Of a DNA stretch of 64,000 nucleotides, positions 49,927 to 60,722 are shown piece after piece (position 1 is the first letter of the stretch; every line of letters begins with the position of its first letter). A program made the translations under genes and the position numbers. Source of the DNA: Bradyrhizobium nanningense (lineage in GTDB: Bacteria; Pseudomonadota; Alphaproteobacteria; Rhizobiales; Xanthobacteraceae); assembly GCF_004114535.1 (NCBI RefSeq), contig NZ_LBJC01000081.1, positions 1 through 64,000 of the forward strand. The letters run 5' to 3'. The notes beneath the pieces are model-generated. The model searched no databases and was not told the origin of the DNA. It saw nothing but the letters and a program-made list of their open reading frames with translations.

Positions 49927-50304
49927 TACGTCACCTCCCGTCTGCGCTTCAGCGCAAGGTCGAGATCCTGCTTTGGCACTTTCTGCGTCTTCTTGATGAG
50001 GCCATGAAGCAGGATCATCTGGCCGCCTTCCAGACAGAAGATCACTCGCGCAATTCGGTTGCTGTCGAGATCACTCCGGACCTCCCACAATCCGCCTCCC
50101 AAGCGAAGCGCAATGCGGGCGTCCTATCGGCCAACCGAATTCGACTTTCTGAATATCCTTCCCGACAGTTCGACGATCTTCCGGAGTCAATTCCGATATC
50201 CACTCGCGAACAGGATTTCGACCTGTCGAGCTGACATAAAATCTGGCGGGAAGCTTCTTCGCACGATCGATCATTCGGTCGCACTCGTGTGTCATTTTTG
50301 ACAC
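49926..50304 (-). pseudogene. RelE/HigB-type (Gp49-like) toxin, frameshifted
   Basis: The frame starting near 50304 encodes LPARFYVSSTGRNPVREWISEL...FGWPIGRPHCASLG and then leaves frame. One base further, near 50097 (an extra base in the GGGAGGC run), the correct continuation is GGLWEVRSDLDSNRIARVIFCLEGG, then QMILLHGLIKKTQKVPKQDLDLAL and a stop at 49926-49928. The joined product would be about 115-125 residues, the usual length of this mRNA-cleaving or ribosome-dependent toxin family. As read, the toxin stops shortly after the frameshift and lacks its catalytic C-terminal strand. The exact start is uncertain (50304, 50295 or 50274). Confidence 0.82.
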
Positions 50305-50337
50305 GCAAATGCAAGCCTTCGTTTGGCGCCGCAGAAC

Positions 50338-51668
50338 CTACGTCCCGCCCCGCTCCTTGCGCAGCTTGGCCCAGTAGTCCAGCCGCTTCCTGATCTCGCG
50401 CTCGAAGCCACGCTCCGGCGGGTCGTAGAAGGTCTGGCGGCCCAAGGCTTCCGGAAAGTAGTCTTGTCCGGAGAAGGCATCGGGGGCGTCGTGGTCGTAC
50501 TCGTAAGCTGCGCCGTAGCCTTCCGACTTCATCAGCTTGGTCGGGGAGTTGAGGATGCGCTTGGGCGGCAGCAGCGAGCCGGCTTGCTTTGCGACCTGCA
50601 TCGCCGTGCCGAAAGCGGTGTAGACGGCGTTCGATTTCGGTGCGGTGGCGAGATAGACCACGGCCTGCGCGATGGCGAGTTCGCCTTCGGGATGGCCGAG
50701 GAAGTCGAAGGCGTCCTTGGCCGCGTTGGCGATGACGAGCGCCTGCGGGTCGGCCAGCCCGATGTCCTCGACCGCCATGCGCACGACGCGGCGGGCCAGG
50801 AACAGCGGGTCTTCGCCGGCGTCCAACATCCGCGCGAGATAATACAGCGCCGCATCGGGATCGGAGCCGCGCACCGACTTATGCAGCGCCGAGATCAGGT
50901 TGTAATGGCCGTCCGCCGACTTGTCGTAGATCGGGGCGCGGCGCTGCAGGATCTCCTGCAACTGCGCGGCATTGAAGATCTCGTCGGCCCGGGCCGAACG
51001 CCAGACCTCTTCGGCGAGCGTCAGCGAGGCGCGGCCATCGCCGTCAGCCATGCGCACCAGCACGGCGCGCGCCTCTTCATCAAGCGGCAGCTTCCTGCCC
51101 TCGACCGCCTCGGCATGCGCGAACAGCTTTTCGATCGCGGCCGCGTCGAGCGAGCGAAACACCAGCACGCGCGCGCGGGACAAAAGCGCCGCGTTCAGCT
51201 CGAAGGACGGGTTCTCGGTGGTGGCGCCGACCATCACCACCGTGCCGTCTTCCATCACGGGCAGAAAGGAATCCTGCTGGGCTCGGTTGAAGCGATGTAC
51301 CTCGTCGACGAACAAGAGCGTGCCCTTGCCCATCTCGCGGCGGGCGCGGGCAGCGTCAAACGCCTTCTTCAGGTCGGCGACGCCGGAGAACACCGCGGAG
51401 ATCTGCTCGAAATGCAGGTCGGTCGCATCCGCCAAGAGCCGCGCCACCGTGGTCTTGCCGGTGCCGGGCGGGCCCCAGAATATCAACGAGCCCAGCGTGC
51501 GCGTCTCCAGCATGCGCGTCAGCGCACCGTCGGGTCCGAGGATATGGTCCTGGCCGACGACCTCCGATAGCGCGCGCGGGCGCAAGCGATCCGGCAGCGG
51601 ATGCGGAGCCTCCTGATCGAGCCCCGCCGCGGCAAAGAGCGTTGGCGTCTGCTGTGGTCGCTTCGGAC

Positions 51669-51672
<4 letters not shown>
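50338..51672 (-). CDS. rarA: Replication-associated recombination protein A (RarA/MgsA)
   Basis: 444 residues. An AAA+ ATPase with Walker A GPPGTGKT (67-74) and Walker B LLFVDEVH (Asp123-Glu124), sensor region VMVGATTENPSFELN and the C-terminal MgsA domain (SRRRAPIYDKSADGHYNLISALHKSVRGSDPDAALYYLARML). It is a clamp-loader-like ATPase that acts at stalled replication forks. ATG at 51672 overlaps the upstream protease stop by 4 bases. The gene ends 33 bases before the toxin remnant. Confidence 0.95.
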
Positions 51673-53075
<1,403 letters not shown>

Positions 53076-53268
53076 TCCTACCTCTTGGAAAAGACGCCGG
53101 AATATAGGCGCGTTCGTCCGCCAATAGAAGGGCGCCGGGCGGCAATATTCGGCCCTCCTCTGACGTCGGAAGCATGCAAGCCACGCGTGCGGAACGACCA
53201 TTTGCCGCGCGCGAACCATGACTGCGTCTTGCCGCGCATCCGTTCTCGCGCGATGGCTGTTCCCCGAC

Positions 53269-53652
53269 CTATGCTGCGCGCTTGCGCCTCTTGACCGGCT
53301 CCACTTCGGGCGCAGGCCCGCAGGGCAGAAGCCGTTGATGGCTCTCGCCCCAGGCCTTCAGGATGTCGATGACAGGCTTGAGGCTCTCACCTAACTCGGA
53401 CAGGCAATACTCCACGCGCGGCGGCACCTCGGCATAGACCTTGCGGATGACGAGCTTGTCCTCCTCCAGCGCGCGAAGCTGCTTTGTCAGCATGCGCTGG
53501 GTGATGCCGGGCATCCGGCGGCGCAATTCGCCGAAGCGCTGGGTGCCGCTCTGCAGGTGATAGAGGATCACGCCCTTCCACTTGCCGTCGATCAGGTCCA
53601 GCGTCGCCTCGACCGAGCAGCCGGGACGGCGGGCAAAATTGCGGCGTTTCAT
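53269..53652 (-). CDS. HxlR-family winged-helix regulator
   Basis: 127 residues. MKRRNFARRPGCSVEATLDLIDGKWKGVILYHL carries the HxlR cysteine (Cys12) and DGKW motif, followed by GTQRFGELRRRMPGITQRMLTKQLRALEEDKLVIRKVY. Such proteins sense electrophiles or aldehydes through the N-terminal Cys. It is divergent from the quinone-oxidoreductase-like gene 121 bases away, a common pair in which the regulator represses the enzyme. Confidence 0.92.
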   Translation of the reverse strand: MKRRNFARRPGCSVEATLDLIDGKWKGVILYHLQSGTQRFGELRRRMPGITQRMLTKQLRALEEDKLVIRKVYAEVPPRVEYCLSELGESLKPVIDILKAWGESHQRLLPCGPAPEVEPVKRRKRAA

Positions 53653-53773
53653 GCGTATTTTCCCAATAGTATCCAAACAGGGACTATATCCCCGAATTTA
53701 CAGTACTTGCCAAATCGGAGCCAGGGCGACAGTTAGGACGGCAGGCGAGCATGCCATCTGATGGAGACAAGCC

Positions 53774-54787
53774 ATGAAGGCCATCGGCTACAAGAGATCG
53801 CTTCCGATCGAGGATGCGGATTCACTGTTCGATTTCGAGACCGCAAAGCCCGAGCCCAAAGGGCGCGACATCCGCGTCGCCGTAAAAGCGATCTCGGCCA
53901 ATCCGGTCGATTACAAGGTGCGCAAGCGCGCAGCGCCGCCCGAGGGCGAGACCAAGATCCTGGGCTATGACGCAGCCGGCGTGGTCGATGCGGTCGGGCC
54001 CGAAGTCACGCTGTTCAAGCCGGGCGACGAGGTGTTTTACGCCGGCTCGATCCTGCGCCAGGGCACCAATTCCGAATTCCACCTGGTCGACGAACGCATC
54101 GTCGGCAACAAGCCGAAGAGCCTGTCGTTCGCGCAATCAGCCGCCCTTCCCCTCACCTCCATCACCGCTTGGGAATTGCTGTTCGACCGGCTCGGCGCGG
54201 TGCCCGGCAAGAGCGTCGATCCGCGCACGCTGCTGATCACGGGCGGCGCCGGCGGCGTCGGCTCGATCCTGATCCAGCTCGCGCGCCGACTCACGGGCCT
54301 CACGGTGCTTGCCACGGCGACGCGGCCGGAATCGCAAAAATGGTGCCTCGATCTCGGCGCGCATGCCGTGATCGACCACGGCAAGCCGATGAAGGAGCAA
54401 ATCGAGAAGCTCAAGGTGCCGCCGGTCGCGCTGGTGGCGAGCCTCACTTTCACCGACCAGCACTACAAGGCGATCGCCGAGCTCATGGCCCCGCAGGGCA
54501 AGTTCGGCCTGATCGACGATCCCCCGGAATTCATCATGAGCACATTCAAGGGCAAGGCGATCTCGGTGCACTGGGAATCGATGTTCACGCGCTCCTCGTT
54601 CCAGACGGCGGACATGATCGCGCAGCATCATCTGCTGAACGACGTCTCAGACCTCATCGACAAGGGCGTGCTGCGCACCACGCTCGACCAGACCTTCGGC
54701 ACGATCAACGCCGCCAATCTCAAGCGCGCGCATGCGCTGCTCGAGAGCGGCAAATCGCGCGGCAAGATCGTGCTGGAGGGGTGGTAG
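53774..54787 (+). CDS. Zinc-binding-ADH/quinone-oxidoreductase-like MDR enzyme
   Basis: 337 residues. An N-terminal catalytic fold (PEPKGRDIRVAVKAISANPVDYKVRKRAAPPEGETKILGYDAAGVV) and a Rossmann domain with LITGGAGGVGSILIQLARRL. No structural or catalytic zinc cysteines are visible, so it is of the quinone-oxidoreductase type. It would reduce quinones or enones with NADPH. Divergent from and probably controlled by the HxlR gene. GGAG lies 8 bases before the ATG. Confidence 0.9.
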   Translation: MKAIGYKRSLPIEDADSLFDFETAKPEPKGRDIRVAVKAISANPVDYKVRKRAAPPEGETKILGYDAAGVVDAVGPEVTLFKPGDEVFYAGSILRQGTNSEFHLVDERIVGNKPKSLSFAQSAALPLTSITAWELLFDRLGAVPGKSVDPRTLLITGGAGGVGSILIQLARRLTGLTVLATATRPESQKWCLDLGAHAVIDHGKPMKEQIEKLKVPPVALVASLTFTDQHYKAIAELMAPQGKFGLIDDPPEFIMSTFKGKAISVHWESMFTRSSFQTADMIAQHHLLNDVSDLIDKGVLRTTLDQTFGTINAANLKRAHALLESGKSRGKIVLEGW

Positions 54788-54790
54788 GCT

Positions 54791-56119
54791 TCAGTTCGAA
54801 GCGTGCGGCGCCTTCGCTCCGTGCGGACGCGTCGCCCGTTCGACAAAGCCTTTGGCCAGGGCATGATAAATGCCCTCCTCGCAGATCATTCGCGAAGTTG
54901 CATGCGCAATCAGCGCGGCCGCCATCAGGGGCACGACCATGCCGTGATTGTCGGTCATCTCGGTTACGATCACGAACGCCGTGATCGGTGCCTGCACTAC
55001 GCCGGCAAAATACGAGACCATGCCGAGCAGCATGATCGCGCCGAGCGGCGCATCGTGGAAGAACGAGGCGATGTTGCTGCCGATGCCGGCACCCACGGCG
55101 AGCGACGGCGAGAAAATGCCGCCCGGTATGCCGCTGATCGCAGCAAAGGTCGTCGCCAGGAGCTTGAGCACGCCGAAGTCCGGCGGCAACGGCGAGCTGT
55201 GCTCCAGCGCCGTCTTCACCTGCACATAGCCCGTGCCGTAGATCGTGTCGCCGGACACCAGGCCGCAGATCGCGACAGCGATGCCGCACGCGAATGCGAA
55301 CCAGAGTGGGTGGTCTTTGATCGCGTAGCCGAGCGGATTCTTGAACCCGCGCGCCATCGCGATAACGATGCGGCTGAACAGGCCGCCCGCGAGGCCGCCG
55401 GCCACACCACAGAGCGGAACGGCCAGCCAGTCCGTGCCACGCGCCAGTGACATCGCGCTGCTGCCGAAATAGGCGTAATTGCCCGCCAGCGCCAGCGAGG
55501 TCAGGCCGGCCGCAATCACGGCCGCGATGATGAGACTGGACGTGCGGGTCTCAAAAGCGCGGCTCATCTCCTCGATGCCGAAAACGATGCCGGCCAGCGG
55601 CGTGTTGAACGCTGCGGCAACGCCTGCGGCGGCGCCGGCCAGAATCAACCCGGGCTGGCGGCGCGGCGAGACGCGGCCGAGCGCGAACATGATGGACGCG
55701 CCGACCTGCACCGTCGGCCCTTCCCGGCCAACGGAGCCGCCACACAACAGACCGAGCAGAGTGAGGATCGTCTTTCCGATCGCTATCCGGATCGAGACCA
55801 GGCTCTCGCGCGCGCTCTGATCGGTCAGATGCCGTGCGGCGATCGCCTGCGGGATGCCGCTGCCCTGCGCGTTCGGGAACAGACGAATGGTCAGATAGGC
55901 CGAGAGCACGAAGCCGAGCGGCGTCACGGCCAGCACGGCATAGCGGGACTTCGCGAGCAGCAGCGCGAAGGCATGCTGCGCAAGATCGGCGAGTTGTGCC
56001 AGCGCCACCGCTGTGGCGCCGACCCCGATCCCACCGAGGAGAAAGATCGCCCGCCGCTGCCATCGCGCGGATGTCAGCCTGAACAGGCGTTTGTGACGAG
56101 TCGAGAGGGGCCAGAGCAT
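54791..56119 (-). CDS. ClC-family chloride/proton transporter
   Basis: 442 residues. The family motifs GSGIP (87-91), GREGP (131-135, with the gating Glu133) and GGIFSPSLAVG are all present, together with the acidic pair in FGIEEM (Glu183-Glu184), the site of the proton glutamate. It is therefore more likely a Cl-/H+ antiporter than a channel. It would act in acid resistance or osmotic adjustment; the context gives no hint. No CBS domains are attached. It lies just 3 bases after the convergent dehydrogenase gene. Confidence 0.93.
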   Translation of the reverse strand: MLWPLSTRHKRLFRLTSARWQRRAIFLLGGIGVGATAVALAQLADLAQHAFALLLAKSRYAVLAVTPLGFVLSAYLTIRLFPNAQGSGIPQAIAARHLTDQSARESLVSIRIAIGKTILTLLGLLCGGSVGREGPTVQVGASIMFALGRVSPRRQPGLILAGAAAGVAAAFNTPLAGIVFGIEEMSRAFETRTSSLIIAAVIAAGLTSLALAGNYAYFGSSAMSLARGTDWLAVPLCGVAGGLAGGLFSRIVIAMARGFKNPLGYAIKDHPLWFAFACGIAVAICGLVSGDTIYGTGYVQVKTALEHSSPLPPDFGVLKLLATTFAAISGIPGGIFSPSLAVGAGIGSNIASFFHDAPLGAIMLLGMVSYFAGVVQAPITAFVIVTEMTDNHGMVVPLMAAALIAHATSRMICEEGIYHALAKGFVERATRPHGAKAPHASN

Positions 56120-56173
56120 AGCTGGGTTTTAGCCTGCTACGCCCCGGATAAAAGGGGCAAGTGGGCAGATCAG

Positions 56174-56470
56174 CTAGGCTGGAACCGCCCCCTCGACAAA
56201 GATCAGCCGCCGCTCGAGCGCCGTCTGCCGCAGCTTGAGGGCCTCGGCATATTCCGGCGAGGCGTACCATTCCTTCAGCCTGGCCATCGACGGAAATTCG
56301 ACGATGACGATCGCCTTCGCCGGGAGGTTGCCTTCGGCAAGCTCGGCCTTGCCGCCACGGACCAGATAACGTCCGCCGTACTGCGCGATCGTCTTCGCGG
56401 CGAGCGTGCGATAGGCTTCAAATCCATCGGGATCGCGCATCTCGACTTCGGAGATCACATAGGCTGTCAT
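56174..56470 (-). CDS. DUF1330-family protein, 98 aa
   Basis: MTAYVISEVEMRDPDGFEAYRTLAAKTIAQYGGRYLVRGG followed by PAKAIVIVEFPSMARLKEWYASPEYAEALKLR is the standard DUF1330 pattern, a small alpha-beta barrel protein of unknown function. It starts 8 bases after the SDR gene on the same strand, so the two are probably co-transcribed. A role in handling the SDR product or substrate is only a guess. Confidence 0.9.
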   Translation of the reverse strand: MTAYVISEVEMRDPDGFEAYRTLAAKTIAQYGGRYLVRGGKAELAEGNLPAKAIVIVEFPSMARLKEWYASPEYAEALKLRQTALERRLIFVEGAVPA

Positions 56471-56478
56471 GCACGGCC

Positions 56479-57267
56479 TCAGGCAATGGTGTTGACGATG
56501 CCGCCTTCCGCGCGCAGCGCCGCTCCGTTGGTGGCAGATGCCTGCTTCGAGGCGACATAGACCACCATGTTGGCGATCTCGTCGACGCCGGCGAAACGCT
56601 GGAGCAGCGAGCTCGGGCGATGCTGCTTGACGAAATTGGCAGCGGCCTCGTCCACCGACTGTCCGTTCTGCCTGGCGAGATCCTTCACGAAAGCTTCGAC
56701 GCCCTCCGACATGGTCGGGCCCGGCAGCACGGAGTTGACGGTGACGCCGGTGCCGCGGGTCAGCTGCGCCAGACCGCGCGCAACCGAGAGCTGGGCCGTC
56801 TTGGTCATGCCGTAGTGGATCATCTCGACGGGAATGTTGATGCCGGACTCCGAGGAGATGAAGACGATGCGGCCCCAATTGCGCTTGAGCATGCCCTTCA
56901 TGTAGGCCCGCGACAGCCGGATGCCGCTCATCACATTGACCTCGAAGAAACGGCTCCAGTCCTCGTCGGGAATGTCGAAAAAGTCCTTCGGCTCGAAGAT
57001 GCCGGCATTGTTGACGAGGATGTCAACATCCGGCAGCGCCGCAACGAGCGCCTTGCAGCCCGAAGCGGTCGAGACGTCGGCGGCGATGCCGCGAATCCTC
57101 GCGCCCGTCCCTTCCAGCTTGCGCACGGCCGCATCGACCTTGTCCTGGCCGCGGCCGTTGATGACGACGCTGGCGCCGGAGGCTGCCAGGCCTTTGGCGA
57201 TGGCGCGGCCGATGCCGGCGGTCGAGCCGGTCACCAGCGCCGTTTTTCCCGAAAGGTCGATGTTCAT
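56479..57267 (-). CDS. SDR-family oxidoreductase
   Basis: 262 residues. The NAD(P)-site motif TGSTAGIGRAIA and the catalytic Ser-Tyr-Lys set (FISSESG ... YGMTK) are present. Substrate unknown. A start codon at 57267 has GGAGAT 6 bases upstream. It precedes the DUF1330 gene with an 8-base gap. Confidence 0.9.
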   Translation of the reverse strand: MNIDLSGKTALVTGSTAGIGRAIAKGLAASGASVVINGRGQDKVDAAVRKLEGTGARIRGIAADVSTASGCKALVAALPDVDILVNNAGIFEPKDFFDIPDEDWSRFFEVNVMSGIRLSRAYMKGMLKRNWGRIVFISSESGINIPVEMIHYGMTKTAQLSVARGLAQLTRGTGVTVNSVLPGPTMSEGVEAFVKDLARQNGQSVDEAAANFVKQHRPSSLLQRFAGVDEIANMVVYVASKQASATNGAALRAEGGIVNTIA

Positions 57268-57469
57268 GTAGTATCTCCATCAGATCGATGACGGGGATAT
57301 CGGACGCGACGGATCGGGCCGCAATCGGCGCTCACCAATCAGTGAAACTGTCTGGAGCTGTTCCGGCAAAGTGGAGACCTCACCCGCCTCCGTTTTGGCC
57401 GCAGCTGGAATGATTATTGCTAAACCACACCCGAGCATCTTGCTCATGCGAACGCGGAAGGACCATGCG

Positions 57470-58447
57470 ATGAAGAGAACGACCCTCACTGTTGCGCTCG
57501 GGTTGCTCGGCCTGATGTGCGGCAATTCGCTCGCGCCGGCTCAAGCGGTCTATCCGGACAAATCGTTGCAATTGATCGTCCCCTTCCCGCCCGGCGGCGC
57601 CTCCGACGTGGTGGCGCGCATCATCGGCGGCGAACTGGAGACGCGGCTCGGCAAGCCCGTGATCATCATGAACCGCCCCGGCGGCGGCACCACGATTGCG
57701 GCCAGGGAAGTCGCGCGATCGGCGCCGGACGGATACACCCTGTTCTTCAGCTCGAACTCGAGTTTCACGCTGCCGGCAGCCGTCAAGGAAAGCGTGCCCT
57801 ACGACGCGGCCAAGGATTTCGAGCCGCTCGGCCAGGTCGGCAAGATCACGCTGGTACTGGTCACCTACAAGGACAATCCGGTAAAGGACGTGGCTGCACT
57901 CGTCACTGAAGCCAAGGCCAATCCCGACAAGCTCTCGCTGGCCTCCTTCGGCGTCGCGACCGTCTCGCATTTTGCCGGCGAACTGTTCAAATCGGCGGCC
58001 GGGATCAAGATGGTCCACCTGCCCTACAAGGGCAGCGCGCCGGCGATGAACGACCTCATCGGCAAGCACATCCAGTACCACGTCGACACCGTGATCGCGG
58101 TCAAGCCGCAGATCGAGGCGGGCGCCGTCAAGGTGCTCGCCGTGTTCTCGGCCAAGCGCACGCCGCTCCTGCCTGACGTGCCGACGCTCGCCGAGCTCGG
58201 CTATGGCAACATCGACTTCGCCTCATGGGGCGCCGTGGTCGCTCCCAAGGGCCTGCCACCGGCCGTTCACGACAAGCTCTCGGCAACCCTGGAGGAGACG
58301 ATCAACAATCCCTCCGTAGCCGAGCGCTTCGCCAAGGTCGGCTTCGAACCCGGCTTCGCGCGTTACAGCGATTGGGCGGGAGCCATCACTAAGGAGACCG
58401 CTGACATGAAGGACATCGCGCAAAAGGCGGGGATCAAGGAGGAATAG
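57470..58447 (+). CDS. Bug-family (TctC-type) periplasmic solute-binding protein
   Basis: 325 residues. A signal peptide (MKRTTLTVALGLLGLMCGNSLAPAQA) is followed by YPDKSLQLIVPFPPGGASDVVARI and a later SLASFGVATVSHFAGELFKSAAGIKMVHLPYKGSAPAMNDLIGKHI, the Bug signature. Members bind carboxylates for tripartite tricarboxylate transporters. No TctA/TctB gene is adjacent, as is often the case for Bug paralogues. The start at 57470 gives the signal peptide; an upstream start at 57371 does not. Confidence 0.9.
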   Translation: MKRTTLTVALGLLGLMCGNSLAPAQAVYPDKSLQLIVPFPPGGASDVVARIIGGELETRLGKPVIIMNRPGGGTTIAAREVARSAPDGYTLFFSSNSSFTLPAAVKESVPYDAAKDFEPLGQVGKITLVLVTYKDNPVKDVAALVTEAKANPDKLSLASFGVATVSHFAGELFKSAAGIKMVHLPYKGSAPAMNDLIGKHIQYHVDTVIAVKPQIEAGAVKVLAVFSAKRTPLLPDVPTLAELGYGNIDFASWGAVVAPKGLPPAVHDKLSATLEETINNPSVAERFAKVGFEPGFARYSDWAGAITKETADMKDIAQKAGIKEE

Positions 58448-58478
58448 TCCCAGCGAATCTGCGTCAGTCCGGAAAACA

Positions 58479-58504
58479 AAAACGGCGCCCGAGGGCGCCG
58501 TTTT
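58479..58504. terminator. Bidirectional terminator between the Bug gene and rplQ
   Basis: AAAACGGCGCCC and GGGCGCCGTTTT form a near-perfect stem with an A run on one side and a T run on the other. It can end the plus-strand Bug transcript and the minus-strand ribosomal operon. Confidence 0.85.
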
Positions 58505-58526
58505 CAATCCGTATTCGCTGAGTGGC

Positions 58527-58943
58527 TTACGCCGCCTCGGCTTCCTTTTCCTGCACCGGACCGGAGTCCTGGCCCTTGGCATCGACGTCGCGATCGACGA
58601 ACTCGATCACAGCCATCGCCGCGTTGTCGCCATAGCGGAAGCCGGCCTTGATGATGCGAGTGTAGCCTCCCTGGCGGTCCTTGTAGCGGGGCGCCAAGAC
58701 GTCGAACAGCTTCTTGACCTGATCCTTGTCGCGCATCTCGGAGATGGCCTGGCGGCGCATGGCCAGCCCGCCCTTCTTGCCGAGGGTGACGAGCTTCTCG
58801 ACGATCGGGCGAAGCTCCTTGGCCTTGGGCAGCGTGGTGACGATCTGCTCGTGCTTGATCAGCGCAGCCGCCATATTGGCGAACATCGCGCGGCGATGCT
58901 CGGCCGTGCGGTTGAGCTTCCGATGAACCTTGCCGTGACGCAT
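58527..58943 (-). CDS. rplQ: 50S ribosomal protein L17
   Basis: 138 residues. MRHGKVHRKLNRTAEHRRAMFANMAAALIKHEQIVTTLPKAKELRP is the standard L17 start. The core is close to the E. coli length; the last 20 residues (DVDAKGQDSGPVQEKEAEAA) are an acidic extension common in alphaproteobacteria. Last gene of the alpha operon. Confidence 0.97.
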   Translation of the reverse strand: MRHGKVHRKLNRTAEHRRAMFANMAAALIKHEQIVTTLPKAKELRPIVEKLVTLGKKGGLAMRRQAISEMRDKDQVKKLFDVLAPRYKDRQGGYTRIIKAGFRYGDNAAMAVIEFVDRDVDAKGQDSGPVQEKEAEAA

Positions 58944-59064
58944 GTAACTATTCCTTACGTTAGAACTGCCGCGACGGTTCGTCGGACCAGTTGCTCAGGT
59001 GGGCTTCCTGCGTTCGCCCATAATAATGACGACCGGGGACGCCGGCCGTCACGGTGAAGTCAGA

Positions 59065-60096
59065 TCAGTAATGATCCTCGAAGCGCTTGGCGAGCTCGTC
59101 GATGTTCTCCGGCGGCCAGCCCGGCACTTCCATACCGAGATGCAGGCCCATCTGGGCCAGCACTTCCTTGATCTCGTTCAGCGACTTGCGGCCGAAGTTC
59201 GGGGTGCGGAGCATTTCCGCTTCGCTCTTCTGCACGAGGTCGCCGATGTATACGATGTTGTCGTTCTTCAAGCAGTTGGCCGAACGCACCGACAGCTCGA
59301 GCTCGTCCACCTTCTTGAGGAAGGCCGGGTTGAAGGCGAGGTCCGGGATGATCTCCTGGGCGACTTCCTTGCGCGGCTCTTCGAAGTTGACGAACACGTT
59401 GAGCTGATCCTGCAGGATGCGCGCGGCGTAGGCCACGGAATCATCCGGCGTCAGCGCGCCGTTGGTCTCGATTGTCATCGTCAGCTTGTCGTAGTCGAGG
59501 ATCTGGCCCTCGCGGGTGTTCTCGACCTTATAGGAGACCTTGCGGACCGGCGAGTACAGGCTGTCGACCGGGATCAGGCCGATCGGCGCATCCTCGGGAC
59601 GGTTGCGCTCGGCGGGCACGTAGCCCTTGCCGGTAGCGACCGTGAACTCCATGCGGATCTCGGCGCCCTCGTCGAGGGTGCAGATCTGCAGGTCCGGGTT
59701 GAGCACGACGACATCGCCGACGGTCTGGATGTCACCGGCGGTGACGACGCCGGGGCCCTGCTTCTTCACGACCATGCGCTTGGGGCCTTCGCCCTGCATC
59801 TTGATCGAGATGTCCTTGATGTTGAGCACGATGTCGGTGACGTCTTCACGGACGCCAGCGATCGAGGAGAACTCGTGCAGCACGCCGTCGATGTGCACCG
59901 ACTGCACTGCCGCGCCCTGGAGCGAGGAGAGCAGGATGCGGCGCAGCGCGTTGCCGAGGGTTTGGCCGAAGCCACGCTCGAGCGGCTCGGCGACGATCGT
60001 CGCGAAACGCGAGGAATCGCTGCCGGGCGTGACCTGGAGCTTGTTCGGCCGAATCAGTTCTTGCCAATTTTTCTGGATCGTCACTGTTTCACCCAT
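59065..60096 (-). CDS. rpoA: RNA polymerase alpha subunit
   Basis: 343 residues. The N-terminal dimerisation domain (to about 235) has FVAEPLERGFGQTLGNALRRILLSS with the LxRGxGxTLGNALRR motif, and the C-terminal domain (about 250-330) has LELSVRSANCLKNDNIVYIGDLVQKSEAEMLRTPNFGRKSLNEIKEVL. It assembles beta and beta' and contacts activators and UP elements. It follows rpsK on the same strand after about 110 bases. Confidence 0.98.
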   Translation of the reverse strand: MGETVTIQKNWQELIRPNKLQVTPGSDSSRFATIVAEPLERGFGQTLGNALRRILLSSLQGAAVQSVHIDGVLHEFSSIAGVREDVTDIVLNIKDISIKMQGEGPKRMVVKKQGPGVVTAGDIQTVGDVVVLNPDLQICTLDEGAEIRMEFTVATGKGYVPAERNRPEDAPIGLIPVDSLYSPVRKVSYKVENTREGQILDYDKLTMTIETNGALTPDDSVAYAARILQDQLNVFVNFEEPRKEVAQEIIPDLAFNPAFLKKVDELELSVRSANCLKNDNIVYIGDLVQKSEAEMLRTPNFGRKSLNEIKEVLAQMGLHLGMEVPGWPPENIDELAKRFEDHY

Positions 60097-60141
60097 ACAG
60101 GCCAGTCAATTTGAGGCATCAAATACTGGCGTTGGAGAAAG

Positions 60142-60200
60142 GCCGCAGAATATTCCTGCGGCTTCTTGCAAAGTCATTGCGGGCGCCGATGCGCCCGCAA
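60142..60200. other. Two hairpins between rpsK and rpoA
   Basis: GCCGCAG/CTGCGGC (60142-60162) and TTGCGGGCGC/GCGCCCGCAA (60177-60200) form stems of 7 and 10 bp. They lie within the operon's only 114-base gap here. They may act as a weak internal terminator or processing site; this is an inference. Confidence 0.5.
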
Positions 60201-60210
60201 CTCGTAAAAA

Positions 60211-60600
60211 TCAAACGCGACGACGCTTGCGGGGACGGCAACCGTTGTGCGGGATCGTGGTCACGTCGCGGATCGAGGTGACGGTGAAGCCGGCGGCCTG
60301 AAGCGCGCGGAGCGCCGATTCGCGGCCCGAACCGGGACCGGCGACTTCGACTTCCAGCGTGCGCATGCCGTGCTCCTGCGCCTTCTTGGACACGTCCTCG
60401 GCGGCAACCTGCGCGGCGTACGGGGTCGACTTGCGCGAGCCCTTGAAGCCCATCGTGCCGGCGGAGGACCAGGCAATCGTGTTGCCCTGCGCGTCGGTGA
60501 TGGTGATGGTCGTGTTGTTGAACGACGAGTTCACATGCGCGACGCCGGAGGCGATGTTCTTGCGCTCACGACGACGAACGCGGGTGGCTTCCTTGCCCAT
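60211..60600 (-). CDS. rpsK: 30S ribosomal protein S11
   Basis: 129 residues, normal length. NIASGVAHVNSSFNNTTITITDAQGNTIAWSSAGTMGFKGSRKSTPYAAQVAAEDVSKKA and the basic tail PHNGCRPRKRRRV are diagnostic. It sits on the platform of the 30S subunit. Confidence 0.98.
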   Translation of the reverse strand: MGKEATRVRRRERKNIASGVAHVNSSFNNTTITITDAQGNTIAWSSAGTMGFKGSRKSTPYAAQVAAEDVSKKAQEHGMRTLEVEVAGPGSGRESALRALQAAGFTVTSIRDVTTIPHNGCRPRKRRRV

Positions 60601-60722
60601 TGTGTCCCTTTCCTGAAGATCTCAAACGCCGCCGTAATGCCAGCGGCTACACCTGTGGAACGAAAGGCGCGCAGCGAACGGGGATCACCTGTTCGCCGCA
60701 CGCCGTGATTGGATTCGAAAAC

